A stretch of 64,000 nt of DNA. Source: Nitrospirota bacterium (GTDB taxonomy: Bacteria; Nitrospirota_A; Leptospirillia; Leptospirillales; Leptospirillaceae). This document shows positions 42,671 through 51,604 of the stretch, piece by piece. A program made the position numbers and the translations under genes. Location: positions 1-64,000 of the forward strand of contig JAKCDE010000004.1 of NCBI GenBank assembly GCA_021838585.1, in the 5' to 3' direction. Position 1 is the stretch's first letter. Each line of letters begins with the position of its first letter. Below the pieces are notes generated by a model. The model was given only the letters and a program-made list of their open reading frames with translations, did not search any database and was not told the DNA's origin.

Positions 42671-43759
42671 CTACCCTTCCCGAACGGGGGCCGGACCACC
42701 GGCCCTCTGGTATAGGACGGACAGAATGCGCGCCACCGCCGCATAGAACGACACGGGAATTTCTCGGTCAAGCGGGCAGTCCCGGTAAAGTCCGCGGGCG
42801 AGCGGCGGATCCTCAACGACTGGTACGCCCACCTCCCGGGCGGCCTCCCGGATCCGGAAGGCGACCTCGTCGGCGCCCTTTGCGACCACGACCGGAGCCG
42901 TCATGGACTCCGGAAGATATTTCAGGACGACGGCGAAATGGGTGGGGTTCGTGATGACCACCGTCGCCCCCTTGATCTTCGACATCATCCGCCGCCTGGC
43001 CATCGCGCGCTGGATCGACCGGATGCGGGCCCTGATCTGCGGATCTCCTTCCGTCTCCTTCGTCTCCTCCTTGACCTCGGCACGCGTCATGCGAAGTCCA
43101 CGCATCAGGATGAAGCGCTGGAAAAGGTAGTCTCCGAGGGCGAGCGCCATATACAGGGGCAAAAAGGCGACGAGGACCAGGAAAGCCATCCGATAGAGGG
43201 CTCCGATCATCCGGTGAGGGCCGGTCTCGACCAGGGCCGGAAGGGAGAGCCAATTGTTCCTGAGCGCGACGAACAGGATGAGAAGGGAGAGAATCACCTT
43301 GACGAGATAGCGCCCCAGCTCTTCGAGAGAGCGGACCGAAAAAAGCCGCTTCAGTCCCTGGGAAGGAGAGATCCGGTTCCAGCGCAAGGCGGCGGCCTTG
43401 GGGCTCCAGACAAAGCCTCCCTGAAGCAGGAAGGCCGCCACTCCGAACAAGAGGAATCCCGCCAGGACGGGGAGCGTCGTTCCCATCTCGTGCAGAACCA
43501 GTTTCGTGACGAAGGGAGAGATCGAATCCGGCGAAATCCGGAGAGTTCCGGCATGGTTCAGATAGTAGGCCATGTCCTCCTTGAGTCGGGTGACGAGATC
43601 GGCACCATAGGCGACCATGAGAATCAGGGATGCCATCAGAAAGAAAAAATAGCCGACCTCCCGGCTTCTTGCGACCTGACCTTCCTCGCGCGCCTTTTCA
43701 AGGCGCCGCGCAGTCGGCTCTTCCTGCCGGAGCTGTCCCGAGTTGTCGTTATCCGCCAT
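42671..43759 (-). CDS. flhB: Flagellar export switch protein FlhB
   Basis: A 362-residue protein with four N-terminal membrane helices (about 35-215) and a cytoplasmic domain with the autocleavage motif NPTH at 271-274. Cleavage there allows the switch from hook to filament export together with FliK. The C-terminal FRIREAAREVGVPVVEDPPL and LARGLYRDCPLDREIPVSFY are typical. It overlaps fliR by 11 bases. Confidence 0.96.
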   Translation of the reverse strand: MADNDNSGQLRQEEPTARRLEKAREEGQVARSREVGYFFFLMASLILMVAYGADLVTRLKEDMAYYLNHAGTLRISPDSISPFVTKLVLHEMGTTLPVLAGFLLFGVAAFLLQGGFVWSPKAAALRWNRISPSQGLKRLFSVRSLEELGRYLVKVILSLLILFVALRNNWLSLPALVETGPHRMIGALYRMAFLVLVAFLPLYMALALGDYLFQRFILMRGLRMTRAEVKEETKETEGDPQIRARIRSIQRAMARRRMMSKIKGATVVITNPTHFAVVLKYLPESMTAPVVVAKGADEVAFRIREAAREVGVPVVEDPPLARGLYRDCPLDREIPVSFYAAVARILSVLYQRAGGPAPVREG

Positions 43760-44558
43760 GGCCGGACATCACCTTCAGAAGATCGTCCAGGGTTCCCCCC
43801 AGTCCCCCCATCGAGCGGGCCAGGACCGCGCTGAAAAAAGGAAGGCCCAGCAGCGTGAGAAGGAGCCCCCCCAGCACCATGACCGGCAGACCCAGCGAGA
43901 TGAGGTTCATCTGGGGCATCATTTTCGACAGGAACCCCAGGACGAGGTTCAGGACAAGCCCCCCCACGATGAAGGGGGAGGCGAGGACCAGTCCGAGTGT
44001 CATCATCGAGCCGACGAGGTGGGTGATTCCCGCGAAATAGCTGTCGGAGAAAGTCCCGCCTCCCACCCGGATCACCTCATAGGACCGGGCCAGGGTCCAT
44101 AAAAGGGCATACTGGGCATTGGTCGCGAGAAAGACAAGAAAGGCCACCTGGGCCTGGAAATTCCCCAGGAGGGGCACCTCCGCCACACCCAGGGGATTGA
44201 TGACATCCACGATCCCGAAGCCCGCCTGAACTCCGGCGAGCTGACCTCCCAGGGCGACCGCCGCGAAGATCAGGTAGGCGCAGAACCCGATCGAAACACC
44301 CACCATGAACTCCGAGAAGATCTCGAGAAGAAGGGTGTCGTACCCGCTTTCCTGGAAGGGAATGCGGGCCCCCACCAGAGGGAAGAGAAGTGCCGACAGG
44401 GCGACGGCGGCGAGGGCCTTGATGCGCGTCGGCACGGCCCTGGCATTGAAGGCGGGCATCGCGATCAGGACCCCGCTCGTCCGGGAAAGGATCAGCACGA
44501 AGAGTTCCGGATCCCATCGGGACAGGGAGAAAAGGTGCATGAATGGGCTGGCGTTCAC
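43749..44558 (-). CDS. fliR: Flagellar export gate protein FliR
   Basis: A 269-residue integral membrane protein of the FliPQR export gate, with about six hydrophobic segments. SRTSGVLIAMPAFNARAVPT, FGIVDVINPLGVAEVPLLGNF and the GGLVLNLVLGFLSKMMPQMN segment are conserved. The start is GTG 44558, overlapping the fliQ stop; ATG 44540 is possible. Confidence 0.95.
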   Translation of the reverse strand: MNASPFMHLFSLSRWDPELFVLILSRTSGVLIAMPAFNARAVPTRIKALAAVALSALLFPLVGARIPFQESGYDTLLLEIFSEFMVGVSIGFCAYLIFAAVALGGQLAGVQAGFGIVDVINPLGVAEVPLLGNFQAQVAFLVFLATNAQYALLWTLARSYEVIRVGGGTFSDSYFAGITHLVGSMMTLGLVLASPFIVGGLVLNLVLGFLSKMMPQMNLISLGLPVMVLGGLLLTLLGLPFFSAVLARSMGGLGGTLDDLLKVMSGHGG

Positions 44559-44824
44559 CGAGTCAGCCCCGGCAACTGGGCAAAGAGGCCCTGGGTGTAG
44601 TCCACCATGAGTCGCACCATCCAGGGCATGAGGGCAAGAAGAACGCCCCCCACCGCCGCCACCTTGGGCAGAAAGGAGAGCGTCATCTCGTTTATCTGTG
44701 TCACGGCCTGGAGAAGGCTCACCACCACCCCGACCAGAAGGCTGACGAGAAGAACCGGCAGGGTCAGTACCAGTGCCACCCTCATGGCTTCGTGGGTCAG
44801 ATCGACGGCGGTCTGGAGATTCAT
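44555..44824 (-). CDS. fliQ: Flagellar export gate protein FliQ
   Basis: An 89-residue protein made of two membrane helices around a charged loop, with LLVGVVVSLLQAVTQINEMT and LSFLPKVAAVGG, the usual FliQ signature and size. It is part of the FliPQR channel and lies 12 bases after fliP. Confidence 0.96.
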   Translation of the reverse strand: MNLQTAVDLTHEAMRVALVLTLPVLLVSLLVGVVVSLLQAVTQINEMTLSFLPKVAAVGGVLLALMPWMVRLMVDYTQGLFAQLPGLTR

Positions 44825-44836
44825 GTCATTCCTCCT

Positions 44837-45628
44837 TTAGTGAAAACTCTGGACCAGGGAGCCGACGATCAGGGTCCAGCCATCCACCAGAACGAACAGG
44901 AGAATCTTGAAAGGCAGGGAGACGACGGTCGGGGGGAGCATCATCATGCCCATGGACATCAGGACCGACGAGACGACCACGTCCAGAATGAGAAAGGGAA
45001 GGTAGATCATGAACCCCATTTCGAAGGCCGTCGAGAGTTCGCTCACGACGAAGGCCGGAATCAGGACATAGGTGGGAATCTCCTCCCGCGTCCCGGGTGT
45101 CTCTGGCAGATGGGCGATCCGCTCGAAGAGCGCCAGATCCTTTTTCCTGACCTGCCTGAACATGAAATCCCGAACGGGAGCCATTCCCCGGGAGAGCGCC
45201 TCGTCAGAACCGATCTTTTTGTCCAGATAGGGCGTGATCGCCGTCTTGTTCATCGTCTGCCAGACCGGGGCCATGATGAAGAAGGTCAGGAAAAGGGAGA
45301 GACCGATCAGGACCTGGTTCGGGGGCACCTGGGCCGTGCCGAGTGCCTGTCTCATAAAGGAGAGGACCACCACGATCCGCGTGAAGGAGGTCATCATCAC
45401 AAGAATGGCCGGGGCCAGGGACAGAACGGTCAGCAGAAGAAAGAGCTCGACCGTCATCGCAACCTGGGATGGCTCCGGATTCCCGTTTCCGAAGGAGAGA
45501 TGGATGTCGGGAAGAGGCGCCACGGGAGCGACCGTCAGATCCTTCGCCAGGGCCGCGTCCTGGCAGACGCCGGCTAGGAGCATGGCGGCAAGGAGTGTCG
45601 CGACCGCCGGGCCGAGGCGGACTCTCAT
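44837..45628 (-). CDS. fliP: Flagellar export gate protein FliP
   Basis: A 263-residue protein with an N-terminal signal sequence ([20 protein letters not shown]) and about four membrane helices. [40 protein letters not shown] and [19 protein letters not shown] are diagnostic. It forms the core of the export pore. ATG 45628 overlaps the fliO stop (ATGA), preferred over the GTG nine bases earlier. Confidence 0.96.
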   Translation of the reverse strand: MRVRLGPAVATLLAAMLLAGVCQDAALAKDLTVAPVAPLPDIHLSFGNGNPEPSQVAMTVELFLLLTVLSLAPAILVMMTSFTRIVVVLSFMRQALGTAQVPPNQVLIGLSLFLTFFIMAPVWQTMNKTAITPYLDKKIGSDEALSRGMAPVRDFMFRQVRKKDLALFERIAHLPETPGTREEIPTYVLIPAFVVSELSTAFEMGFMIYLPFLILDVVVSSVLMSMGMMMLPPTVVSLPFKILLFVLVDGWTLIVGSLVQSFH

Positions 45629-46113
45629 ACCGTCCACCGGCTGCTCCGCTCGGAGGAGCCCCGCTCCCTGGAGAGCGCTCCGATCCTGTCCAGTGCCTCG
45701 CGCACGGCGGCGTCGAATGAGGCCGGGTCCTGTCCCGAAGACCGGGCGGAGGCGGCGGCGGAAGGCGTCTGGGAACGGGATGCGGGAGCTGCGGGTGGGG
45801 CCGATGATGACGCCCGTGGGGAAGGCTCGTCGATCTTTCCCAGAAGGGAGATGCCCGACGGCGCGATTCCTACCAGGAATGAGTGACCCGCAACCGTCAC
45901 CAGGGCAATCTGGGCGCGGGGGCCGAGCGACCGGGTCGACCGGATTTCGATCTCAGCTTCCGGTCTTCGGGAGGCGAGGAGTTTCTGGCGCTGGAGAAAC
46001 CGCACCACCCAGACCCCCGCGAGAAAGAGTGCCAAAACGAAGATGAGCGAGCCCAAAAGCTTCGCGCCTATGAACAGAAGACTCGCGTCGTGGCCCTGAG
46101 ACGTTGTGATCAT
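45625..46113 (-). CDS. fliO: FliO-like export assembly protein
   Basis: A 162-residue protein with one membrane helix ([19 protein letters not shown]) and a short cytoplasmic beta domain ([20 protein letters not shown], then [19 protein letters not shown]). A Ser/Ala/Pro-rich tail follows. FliO helps assemble the FliP ring. Family conservation is low, but the topology and place ahead of fliP are decisive. Confidence 0.88.
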   Translation of the reverse strand: MITTSQGHDASLLFIGAKLLGSLIFVLALFLAGVWVVRFLQRQKLLASRRPEAEIEIRSTRSLGPRAQIALVTVAGHSFLVGIAPSGISLLGKIDEPSPRASSSAPPAAPASRSQTPSAAASARSSGQDPASFDAAVREALDRIGALSRERGSSERSSRWTV

Positions 46114-46150
46114 GAATCTGCCTCCCTGATGGATGCCTGAAGGTCCGGCA

Positions 46151-46528
46151 TCAAAGCTTCTTCACCCGGTCGATGGGGCTGACGATGTCGGTCAGCCGGA
46201 TGCCATACTTGTCGTTGACCAGAACCACGTCCCCGCGGGCCACCAGCTGGTCGTTGATGAGAACCTCCATCGGTTCGCCGGCCAGCTTGTCGAGCTCCAC
46301 GACCGAACCCTGGCCCAGCTGCAGGAGATCCTTGATGAGCATCCGTGACTCTCCCACACGGACCGAAATGGTGAGGGGAACATCCAGAAGGTAATCCAGA
46401 CTCAGGGGGGGTTCGTGGGTCCTGGGCGGCCCCTGGGGTTCTTCGCGATCCTTGCCGGCTTCATTCTTGGCCAGGTCCTCTTCCCATGCCCTCGCCAGTG
46501 CTTCCTCGTCCAATGGTTCGTCAGCCAT
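46151..46528 (-). CDS. fliN: Flagellar switch protein FliN
   Basis: A 125-residue protein. The C-terminal SpoA domain (about 48-123) reads LLDVPLTISVRVGESRMLIK, LLQLGQGSVVELDKLAGEP and MEVLINDQLVARGDVVLVND, characteristic of FliN. The first 45 residues are acidic and flexible. It forms the lower C ring and docks the export ATPase. fliL precedes it directly, and the fliM gene normally found between them is missing. Confidence 0.95.
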   Translation of the reverse strand: MADEPLDEEALARAWEEDLAKNEAGKDREEPQGPPRTHEPPLSLDYLLDVPLTISVRVGESRMLIKDLLQLGQGSVVELDKLAGEPMEVLINDQLVARGDVVLVNDKYGIRLTDIVSPIDRVKKL

Positions 46529-46590
46529 CGATCCTCCCTTTCCGCATGCCCTTCGCTCCGGCGCCGGTGCGAAGGCGCCGGGTCTTCCCC

Positions 46591-47100
46591 CTACTGAATC
46601 ACGAACTCCGTGAAATAGACATCGGTGACCTTTCCCGAATCGAGCCTGGCATTGATCCTGTGGCGAATTTCGTCCTTCAGAGCCAGCTTGCCTCCCGTCG
46701 ACTGGAGATCCCCCACCGTCTGGGCACCCAGAAGAATCAGAATCGCGCTCTGGATCTCGGCCATCCGGTAGTCGATCTCCTTGGCCGTCACCGCCCGGTC
46801 GAGTTTCAGAGCAATACGGACCTTCAGGTACTGGGGTGCGCTTCCGGGCGGACCGGAAAGGTTGACGACGAACGGCTTGAGATCGATGATCGGATGTTCC
46901 TTGATCATCTTCTCCATCTCCTTGGGGGTCAAGTGATGGTGCCGCTCCTCGGAGGATCCCTTTTTCTTGTGGTGAAGGAAGAAGAAGGCTCCTCCTCCCC
47001 CGAGGATAAGCAGGATCGCCGCAACGACGACGATCAGCATCTTCTTGGATCCTTTCTTTTCTTCCCCCTGCCCTTCTCCGCCCTCTTCTTCCTCAGCCAT
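46591..47100 (-). CDS. fliL: Basal-body-associated stator modulator FliL
   Basis: A 169-residue protein with a charged N-terminus, one membrane helix (MLIVVVAAILLILGGGGAFF) and a periplasmic domain (IIDLKPFVVNLSGPPGS, YLKVRIALKLDRAVTAKEID, SGKVTDVYFTEFVIQ). FliL surrounds the stator and supports torque. ATG 47100 follows GGGAGA; longer versions would include the promoter. First gene of the export-apparatus operon. Confidence 0.93.
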   Translation of the reverse strand: MAEEEEGGEGQGEEKKGSKKMLIVVVAAILLILGGGGAFFFLHHKKKGSSEERHHHLTPKEMEKMIKEHPIIDLKPFVVNLSGPPGSAPQYLKVRIALKLDRAVTAKEIDYRMAEIQSAILILLGAQTVGDLQSTGGKLALKDEIRHRINARLDSGKVTDVYFTEFVIQ

Positions 47101-47185
47101 CGGTCTCTCCCGGATTGCGTCCGCCTGTCCGGATAGTCTCAGGATCCCCCGAAACCGGTCCGCACCTTCTTTTCGACCTATGATA

Positions 47186-47201
47186 AGCAAAACGTGTACC
47201 A
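47186..47201 (-). promoter_or_regulatory. Sigma-54 promoter of the fliL operon
   Basis: The minus strand reads TGGTACACGTTTTGCT, with correct GG-N10-GC spacing and a perfect TTGCT -12 side. The predicted start lies about 75 bases before fliL. It sits immediately after the flgE terminator, so the two operons are controlled separately. Confidence 0.75.
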
Positions 47202-47206
47202 AACAA

Positions 47207-47245
47207 AAATGGGCCTTCCGGCAGGATTGACCGGAGGGCCCATTT
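47207..47245 (-). terminator. Rho-independent terminator after flgE
   Basis: AAATGGGCC (47207-47215) pairs with GGCCCATTT (47237-47245), extended by CCGG/CCGG pairs across one mismatch, giving about 14 pairs and a nine-base loop. On the minus strand the stem ends in TTTTTG. It ends the flgB to flgE transcript. Confidence 0.82.
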
Positions 47246-47272
47246 CTTCTTCAAGACATTGTTGCCGCGAGA

Positions 47273-48649
47273 TTATCCGATACGCGTCAGCAGAGTGTTC
47301 ATAAGCTGGTTGTCGGCGGATATGACAGAGGCGTTGGCCTGATAGCCCCTCTCCGCCGAAATCATGTCAATCATTTGACGCCCGAGATCCACATTGGATT
47401 GCTCAAGAGAATTGGCCAGGACCTGCCCTCTCCCCCCCTGATTGGCCCGGCCGATATTCGCGATCCCGGACCCGATGCTTTCCTGGTAGAGATTTCCTCC
47501 GATGCTGACCAGACCGTTGGGGTTGTTGAAGGTCGATACCGCGATGGCCCCGAGGTTGTGTTCCGTCCCGTTCGAGAATGAACCGACAATTCGTCCCTGC
47601 CGGTCGATCGCGATATTTGACAGGTCTCCCGCCTTGTAACCGTCCTGCGTCTCCTCGATCGTCGTGGAGGGCTCGGCGTATTGGGTCAGGTCCAGGACCT
47701 GCCGGGTGATCCCGTCCTTCCTGTTTTCAGGAACCTTCTGTCCGGGTTTGGGAATGAAGAGCGACAGGGTGACCGGCGTGGAGGCCTTGTCGTCGAGGGC
47801 CATGGTGTAGTCCACGCTCTGCACACCGGAGGCGTCGAGCTTTGTCGGAGACCCGCCGTAGTTGACATTGGCCACATTGCCGTTGCCGTCGAAGTTGATC
47901 ATGGCCACCATGCCCTTGATCGTCGTGGCCTTTCCGCCCGCCGAGGAGGTATAGGTGACGCTGCCTCCCCCCTTGGTCAGCTTGGCCCCGTCGAGAGTGG
48001 CCTCCACCGCCCACTGGCCCACCGTGTTGGTGGGGTGGAACTTGTAGGTGAGAAGATGCTCGATGCCGAGAGAGTCGAAGATATTGCTGGATTTCGAAAA
48101 CGTCTTTCCGGCCTTCAGCTTTTCCGTCATGTTGGCATCAAGGTTGATCCGGGAATAGACATTCTGGGAGGCCTTGGGGGGAATGGTCGACTGGGGCACG
48201 CCCAGGTCCCCGACCTTGGGCTGAATCCGGCCGGCGGCATCTGCCGAATAACCTTGGAGGATGTGCCCCCCCTGATCGACGATCTTGCCATTCCGGTCGA
48301 GGGAGAGCGCTCCGTTTCGCCCATAAAGGATCGCACCGGTGCTGCTGCGGAAGGAAAAGAACCCGTTCCCCTGAATGGCCAGGTCGAGGGCGTTGCTCGT
48401 GGATTGGACCGATCCCTGGGTGAAGAGGGGCTCGATGGACTCGACGTAGACCCCGGACCCCGGCTGTGATGGCCCGACCGCGTTCGATTTTCCGGCCAGG
48501 GTCTGACCGTAGATATTGGCGAATACGGCCCGTCCCGACTTGAACCCGACCGTATTCATGTTGCTTATGTTGTTTCCGATCACCGACATGTCCGTTCCCA
48601 TGGCGGATAGACCGCTGTTGGCGACATACATGGACGAAAGAATACCCAT
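47273..48649 (-). CDS. flgE: Flagellar hook protein FlgE
   Basis: A 458-residue hook subunit. The N-terminus VANSGLSAMGTDMSVIGNNI followed by SNMNTVGFKSGRAVF, the central LDLAIQGNGFFSF and the C-terminus LEQSNVDLGRQMIDMISAER with GYQANASVISADNQLMNTLL are canonical. It polymerises on the rod with the help of FlgD. A hairpin in the 74-base gap from flgD and a strong terminator bracket the gene. Confidence 0.96.
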   Translation of the reverse strand: MGILSSMYVANSGLSAMGTDMSVIGNNISNMNTVGFKSGRAVFANIYGQTLAGKSNAVGPSQPGSGVYVESIEPLFTQGSVQSTSNALDLAIQGNGFFSFRSSTGAILYGRNGALSLDRNGKIVDQGGHILQGYSADAAGRIQPKVGDLGVPQSTIPPKASQNVYSRINLDANMTEKLKAGKTFSKSSNIFDSLGIEHLLTYKFHPTNTVGQWAVEATLDGAKLTKGGGSVTYTSSAGGKATTIKGMVAMINFDGNGNVANVNYGGSPTKLDASGVQSVDYTMALDDKASTPVTLSLFIPKPGQKVPENRKDGITRQVLDLTQYAEPSTTIEETQDGYKAGDLSNIAIDRQGRIVGSFSNGTEHNLGAIAVSTFNNPNGLVSIGGNLYQESIGSGIANIGRANQGGRGQVLANSLEQSNVDLGRQMIDMISAERGYQANASVISADNQLMNTLLTRIG

Positions 48650-48693
48650 GGCAATTCCTCCTGGACAGAATGAATGTTATCGAGCACTCAAAG

Positions 48694-48719
48694 CCGCCTT
48701 CGGTCCGGCCCGAAAGCGG
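48694..48719 (-). terminator. Hairpin between flgD and flgE (attenuator-like)
   Basis: CCGCCTTCGG (48694-48703) and CCGAAAGCGG (48710-48719) form a ten-pair stem with one G-U pair and a six-base loop, right after the flgD stop. On the minus strand only CTTTGAG follows, so termination would be partial. It may set the ratio of hook protein to upstream products or protect the mRNA end. Confidence 0.35.
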
Positions 48720-48723
48720 AAGA

Positions 48724-49545
48724 TCACAGCGTATGGTGAATCGATGGCGAAGACTTTACGGGTCCTTTCGCATAGGAACCGGACGGTGGATGCGACCCGG
48801 CCAGCGGTTTTAGCGCGGAAACGGGGGCCGGTCCGGACGCATGTTCTTTTTCCCTGAGGACGCCCACATGGGTGATATCCGACAGATCGACCTTTTCGCC
48901 GTCGACCTCAAGGCGGGGGCGCGTCCCGGAAAAGAGAACCCCCGTGACGATGCCGGTCCGGAGAGGAGAGGCAATGACAGGACGGTTCTTGACGTCGCGG
49001 GCCACGACCTCGAATTCGTACCCTCCCGGTGGAGCCATCGTTCCTCGGTTGCTCAGACCATCCCACGCCACATGCTGATTCCCGGCCTCCATCGGTCCCG
49101 CCTTGAGAGTGCGGACTAGCTGGTGCCTGGCCCCGTAAATGTAGACGGTGGAATGGGCGGCCGGTTTCTCGAGGCGGAATACCAGGTTTGCGGATTCGTG
49201 AGGGTTCCGGACGAAGCGATTTCCCTTCATGAAGACCTCCCGGCCCAGGAATCCCACCATCTGAAGAGAGTCGGCCTCTTTTCCCTGATTGGCCATGCCG
49301 TCCATCTTCTTGTTCAGGTGGACCAGCTGGTCGAGCTGGGAAAACTGGGCCAGCTGCGAGGCGAATTTCCTGTTGTCCATCGGATGAAAGGGATCCTGGT
49401 ACTGGAGCTGACGGATCATGATGTTCATATAGTCCTCCATCCCCAGCTTCTTTTTCAGGGGTGGAGGGAGCTTGGAGGGCGTGAGCCGCTTCTCCGACTC
49501 CTTCCGGATGGTCCGGATATCGTTTTGTTCGGTCTTGACGATCAT
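48724..49545 (-). CDS. flgD: Hook cap/scaffold protein FlgD
   Basis: A 273-residue protein. The N-terminal export and assembly region contains MEDYMNIMIRQLQYQDPFHP and MDNRKFASQLAQFSQLDQL. The central part is the Ig-like/tudor region (NLVFRLEKPAAHSTVYIYGA, HVAWDGLSNRGTMAPPGGYE), and a longer tail follows. It caps the growing hook. ATG 49545 has AAGGAGAAGATC upstream; the long upstream extension in frame is fliK read differently. Confidence 0.93.
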   Translation of the reverse strand: MIVKTEQNDIRTIRKESEKRLTPSKLPPPLKKKLGMEDYMNIMIRQLQYQDPFHPMDNRKFASQLAQFSQLDQLVHLNKKMDGMANQGKEADSLQMVGFLGREVFMKGNRFVRNPHESANLVFRLEKPAAHSTVYIYGARHQLVRTLKAGPMEAGNQHVAWDGLSNRGTMAPPGGYEFEVVARDVKNRPVIASPLRTGIVTGVLFSGTRPRLEVDGEKVDLSDITHVGVLREKEHASGPAPVSALKPLAGSHPPSGSYAKGPVKSSPSIHHTL

Positions 49546-49567
49546 GATCTTCTCCTTGGAAAAGGGT

Positions 49568-51112
49568 TCAGGCGATCCGGTGATAGCCTGCGTTCTTGAC
49601 GCTTTCCCCCGATGCGGCGGGAGCCTCGCCCTGATTTCCTCCCACCGCCGACACCCCTTCATCGGCCCCGGGAGACGCGCCCGAAAAGGTTCCGCGACCT
49701 CCCTCCCGACCGGACGCTCCGGCCTCCGGTCGCCCCTGGCTGGCAAGGTCCGCTCCCTGGGAAGAGCCTCCGGCCACTCCATCATCACGATTTCCCCCCG
49801 AGGAGGCTCCATCCCCCCCGGCCGCACCACCGCCGCTTCCGGCCGCCGACAACCCCTGAAGCGAGGCGTCCCCCAGTCCCGGAGGACTCTGGGAGACGAC
49901 CTGAAACCTGTCGAGGACAAATCCTGTCTGGGACAGGGACTCCTTGATGCTTCCCTCTTTTTCCGAGAGCAGGTGGCGAATCCGCGGATCGTGCGAGGAG
50001 AGCTCCACCGTGACGAGACGGGTGTGAGGATCGACATGAACACGAACACCCACGGGACCCAGGTGGGGAGGCTTCACCTCCAGGGCCACCCGGCCTCCGC
50101 CCTCCCGGGCCAGCTGGCCTACGCGTGCCGACATCCCGTCAGGAATCGCCGGCGACTGGGTGGTCTCCTCTCCCGGGGCTGGCCCTCCGACAGTGCTCCC
50201 ATCCAGAACACCGGGGGAGGAAGTCTGAAGGGCCGGACTCCCCCCCTCTTTCCCATGGAGCGCAATCTTTTCAAGAGATTTGTCCGGATGGGGAAACGGA
50301 GAGGGTTTCGAATCGGCGGACACCTCTTTTCCAAGGGAGGGATCCTCCCGCTGGAAGGAGGACCTCTCCGGAAGGAACATTTTTTCCAGCGGAGGCCTTC
50401 CCGGGGAAAGATCCGCCTCGTCCGGAATCAATACCGTCTTTTCCGAAGAGAGTGCCTTCGATTCCTTCGGGACGGGACTCGACCTCATTTCCGGCATGGA
50501 AGGCGCGAGCGGTTTGATTGCCTCCCCGGAAAACAGCGCCCCGGAGGGATCAGCGCTCTTCGGGAATGGAGTGGGAAGAGCCTCGGGGAGGGGTGGCCTT
50601 TTTCCGACCACCGTCAATTGTGATGATGGATGCGATGGGGAATGACCCTGGGGACCCCAAAGAATGCGAGAGGATCGTGAAGGCTCCGCCGGGGATGGCC
50701 GGGAAAGAGACGCCTTTTTTTTCGGGGAAGGTTCGGGAATGGGCATCGCCAGAGACAGGAGCGCCCCCTCGGACGGCGTCGCCTTTTTCTTGCGGGACTG
50801 GCCGGAAGTCCTGGGGTGATCCCCGCGGAAATTTTTGCCCGTTCCCTTTCCTGGCCGGGTCTCCTCCGGATTCTCTCCATCCGGGATTGGAGCGGAGCGG
50901 CTCTGGAGGGCCCCCCTGAAGATCGCCGCAAAGGAGCTTTTTTTGTGTGCGGAGGATTTGCCGGAACGCGTTTTCGCCTCGCTCCCGGCTTCTTTCGCCG
51001 GCCTCGAGGCGTCCTTTTTCTCAGACCTTTCGGGATCCGGAGTGTCCTTTTGCCCCCGGACGGGAGCGGACTCCGGTATTTTGTGAAGAATGGATGATGG
51101 TGCTGTCCCCAT
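49568..51112 (-). CDS. fliK: Hook-length control protein FliK
   Basis: A 514-residue exported ruler protein. The first 320 residues are Ser/Pro/Lys-rich and probably extended. The conserved C-terminal domain (about 325-415) has GRVALEVKPPHLGPVGVRVH and RLVTVELSSHDPRIRHLLSE. A Gly/Ser/Ala-rich tail follows. FliK measures the hook and then contacts FlhB to switch export. It lies between motE-like and flgD. Confidence 0.9.
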   Translation of the reverse strand: MGTAPSSILHKIPESAPVRGQKDTPDPERSEKKDASRPAKEAGSEAKTRSGKSSAHKKSSFAAIFRGALQSRSAPIPDGENPEETRPGKGTGKNFRGDHPRTSGQSRKKKATPSEGALLSLAMPIPEPSPKKKASLSRPSPAEPSRSSRILWGPQGHSPSHPSSQLTVVGKRPPLPEALPTPFPKSADPSGALFSGEAIKPLAPSMPEMRSSPVPKESKALSSEKTVLIPDEADLSPGRPPLEKMFLPERSSFQREDPSLGKEVSADSKPSPFPHPDKSLEKIALHGKEGGSPALQTSSPGVLDGSTVGGPAPGEETTQSPAIPDGMSARVGQLAREGGGRVALEVKPPHLGPVGVRVHVDPHTRLVTVELSSHDPRIRHLLSEKEGSIKESLSQTGFVLDRFQVVSQSPPGLGDASLQGLSAAGSGGGAAGGDGASSGGNRDDGVAGGSSQGADLASQGRPEAGASGREGGRGTFSGASPGADEGVSAVGGNQGEAPAASGESVKNAGYHRIA

Positions 51113-51136
51113 GACGACGCCCCTTTCGATAGAGAT

Positions 51137-51604
51137 TCACCGACCGCCTCCCCGCGCGGAGGAATCTCCGGCCATCTCGACCGAGATTTTCGCCGCAACG
51201 CGAGGATCCACGTACCGCATGATGCGTGACGCCTTCCGTGGATTCATTCCCGAGAACAGCGTCAGGCGGAGTTTCTCCGGCATGACATTGATCTGGGAGG
51301 CCGCCGTCCGTGGGGCCATCGATTCATAAAGCCTGATGAGACGTCTGACATTCTTCTTCTTGAGCGACCGGTAAAGCGCGAGCTTCCTGTCGATTTCTCC
51401 GAGAATCTTTTTGTTTCTCTGAATCTCCCTGTCGAGATCCTGCTTCATCAGAAGGAGGCGGCGCTCCTCCCCGGAACTCGACGGTGCGCTTGCCGGAGGA
51501 GGCGCGGAAGCGGCGTTGGTCTCCGGACGAGCAGTCAGCCCTGAAAGGATCAGAAGCACCGCCATCCCCAGTCGTTCCAGAAGAAGCGCCAGGTTCCTCT
51601 TCAT
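51137..51604 (-). CDS. MotE-like protein with signal anchor and coiled coil
   Basis: A 155-residue protein with an N-terminal hydrophobic segment (LERLGMAVLLILSGLTA), a Ser/Pro stretch, a coiled coil (about 45-85: LLMKQDLDREIQRNKKILGE) and a C-terminal half of two MgtE-N-like repeats (LIRLYESMAPRTAASQINVM; LRLTLFSGMNPRKASRIMRY). This is the pattern of MotE, a periplasmic stator-associated protein that follows fliJ in many bacteria. ATG 51604 overlaps the fliJ stop. Confidence 0.75.
   Translation of the reverse strand: MKRNLALLLERLGMAVLLILSGLTARPETNAASAPPPASAPSSSGEERRLLLMKQDLDREIQRNKKILGEIDRKLALYRSLKKKNVRRLIRLYESMAPRTAASQINVMPEKLRLTLFSGMNPRKASRIMRYVDPRVAAKISVEMAGDSSARGGGR

Noticed and set aside
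48650..48693. CTCGATAA upstream of flgE as a sigma-28 promoter
   Set aside because: No matching -35 element is found, and flgE should be an early gene expressed with flgD.
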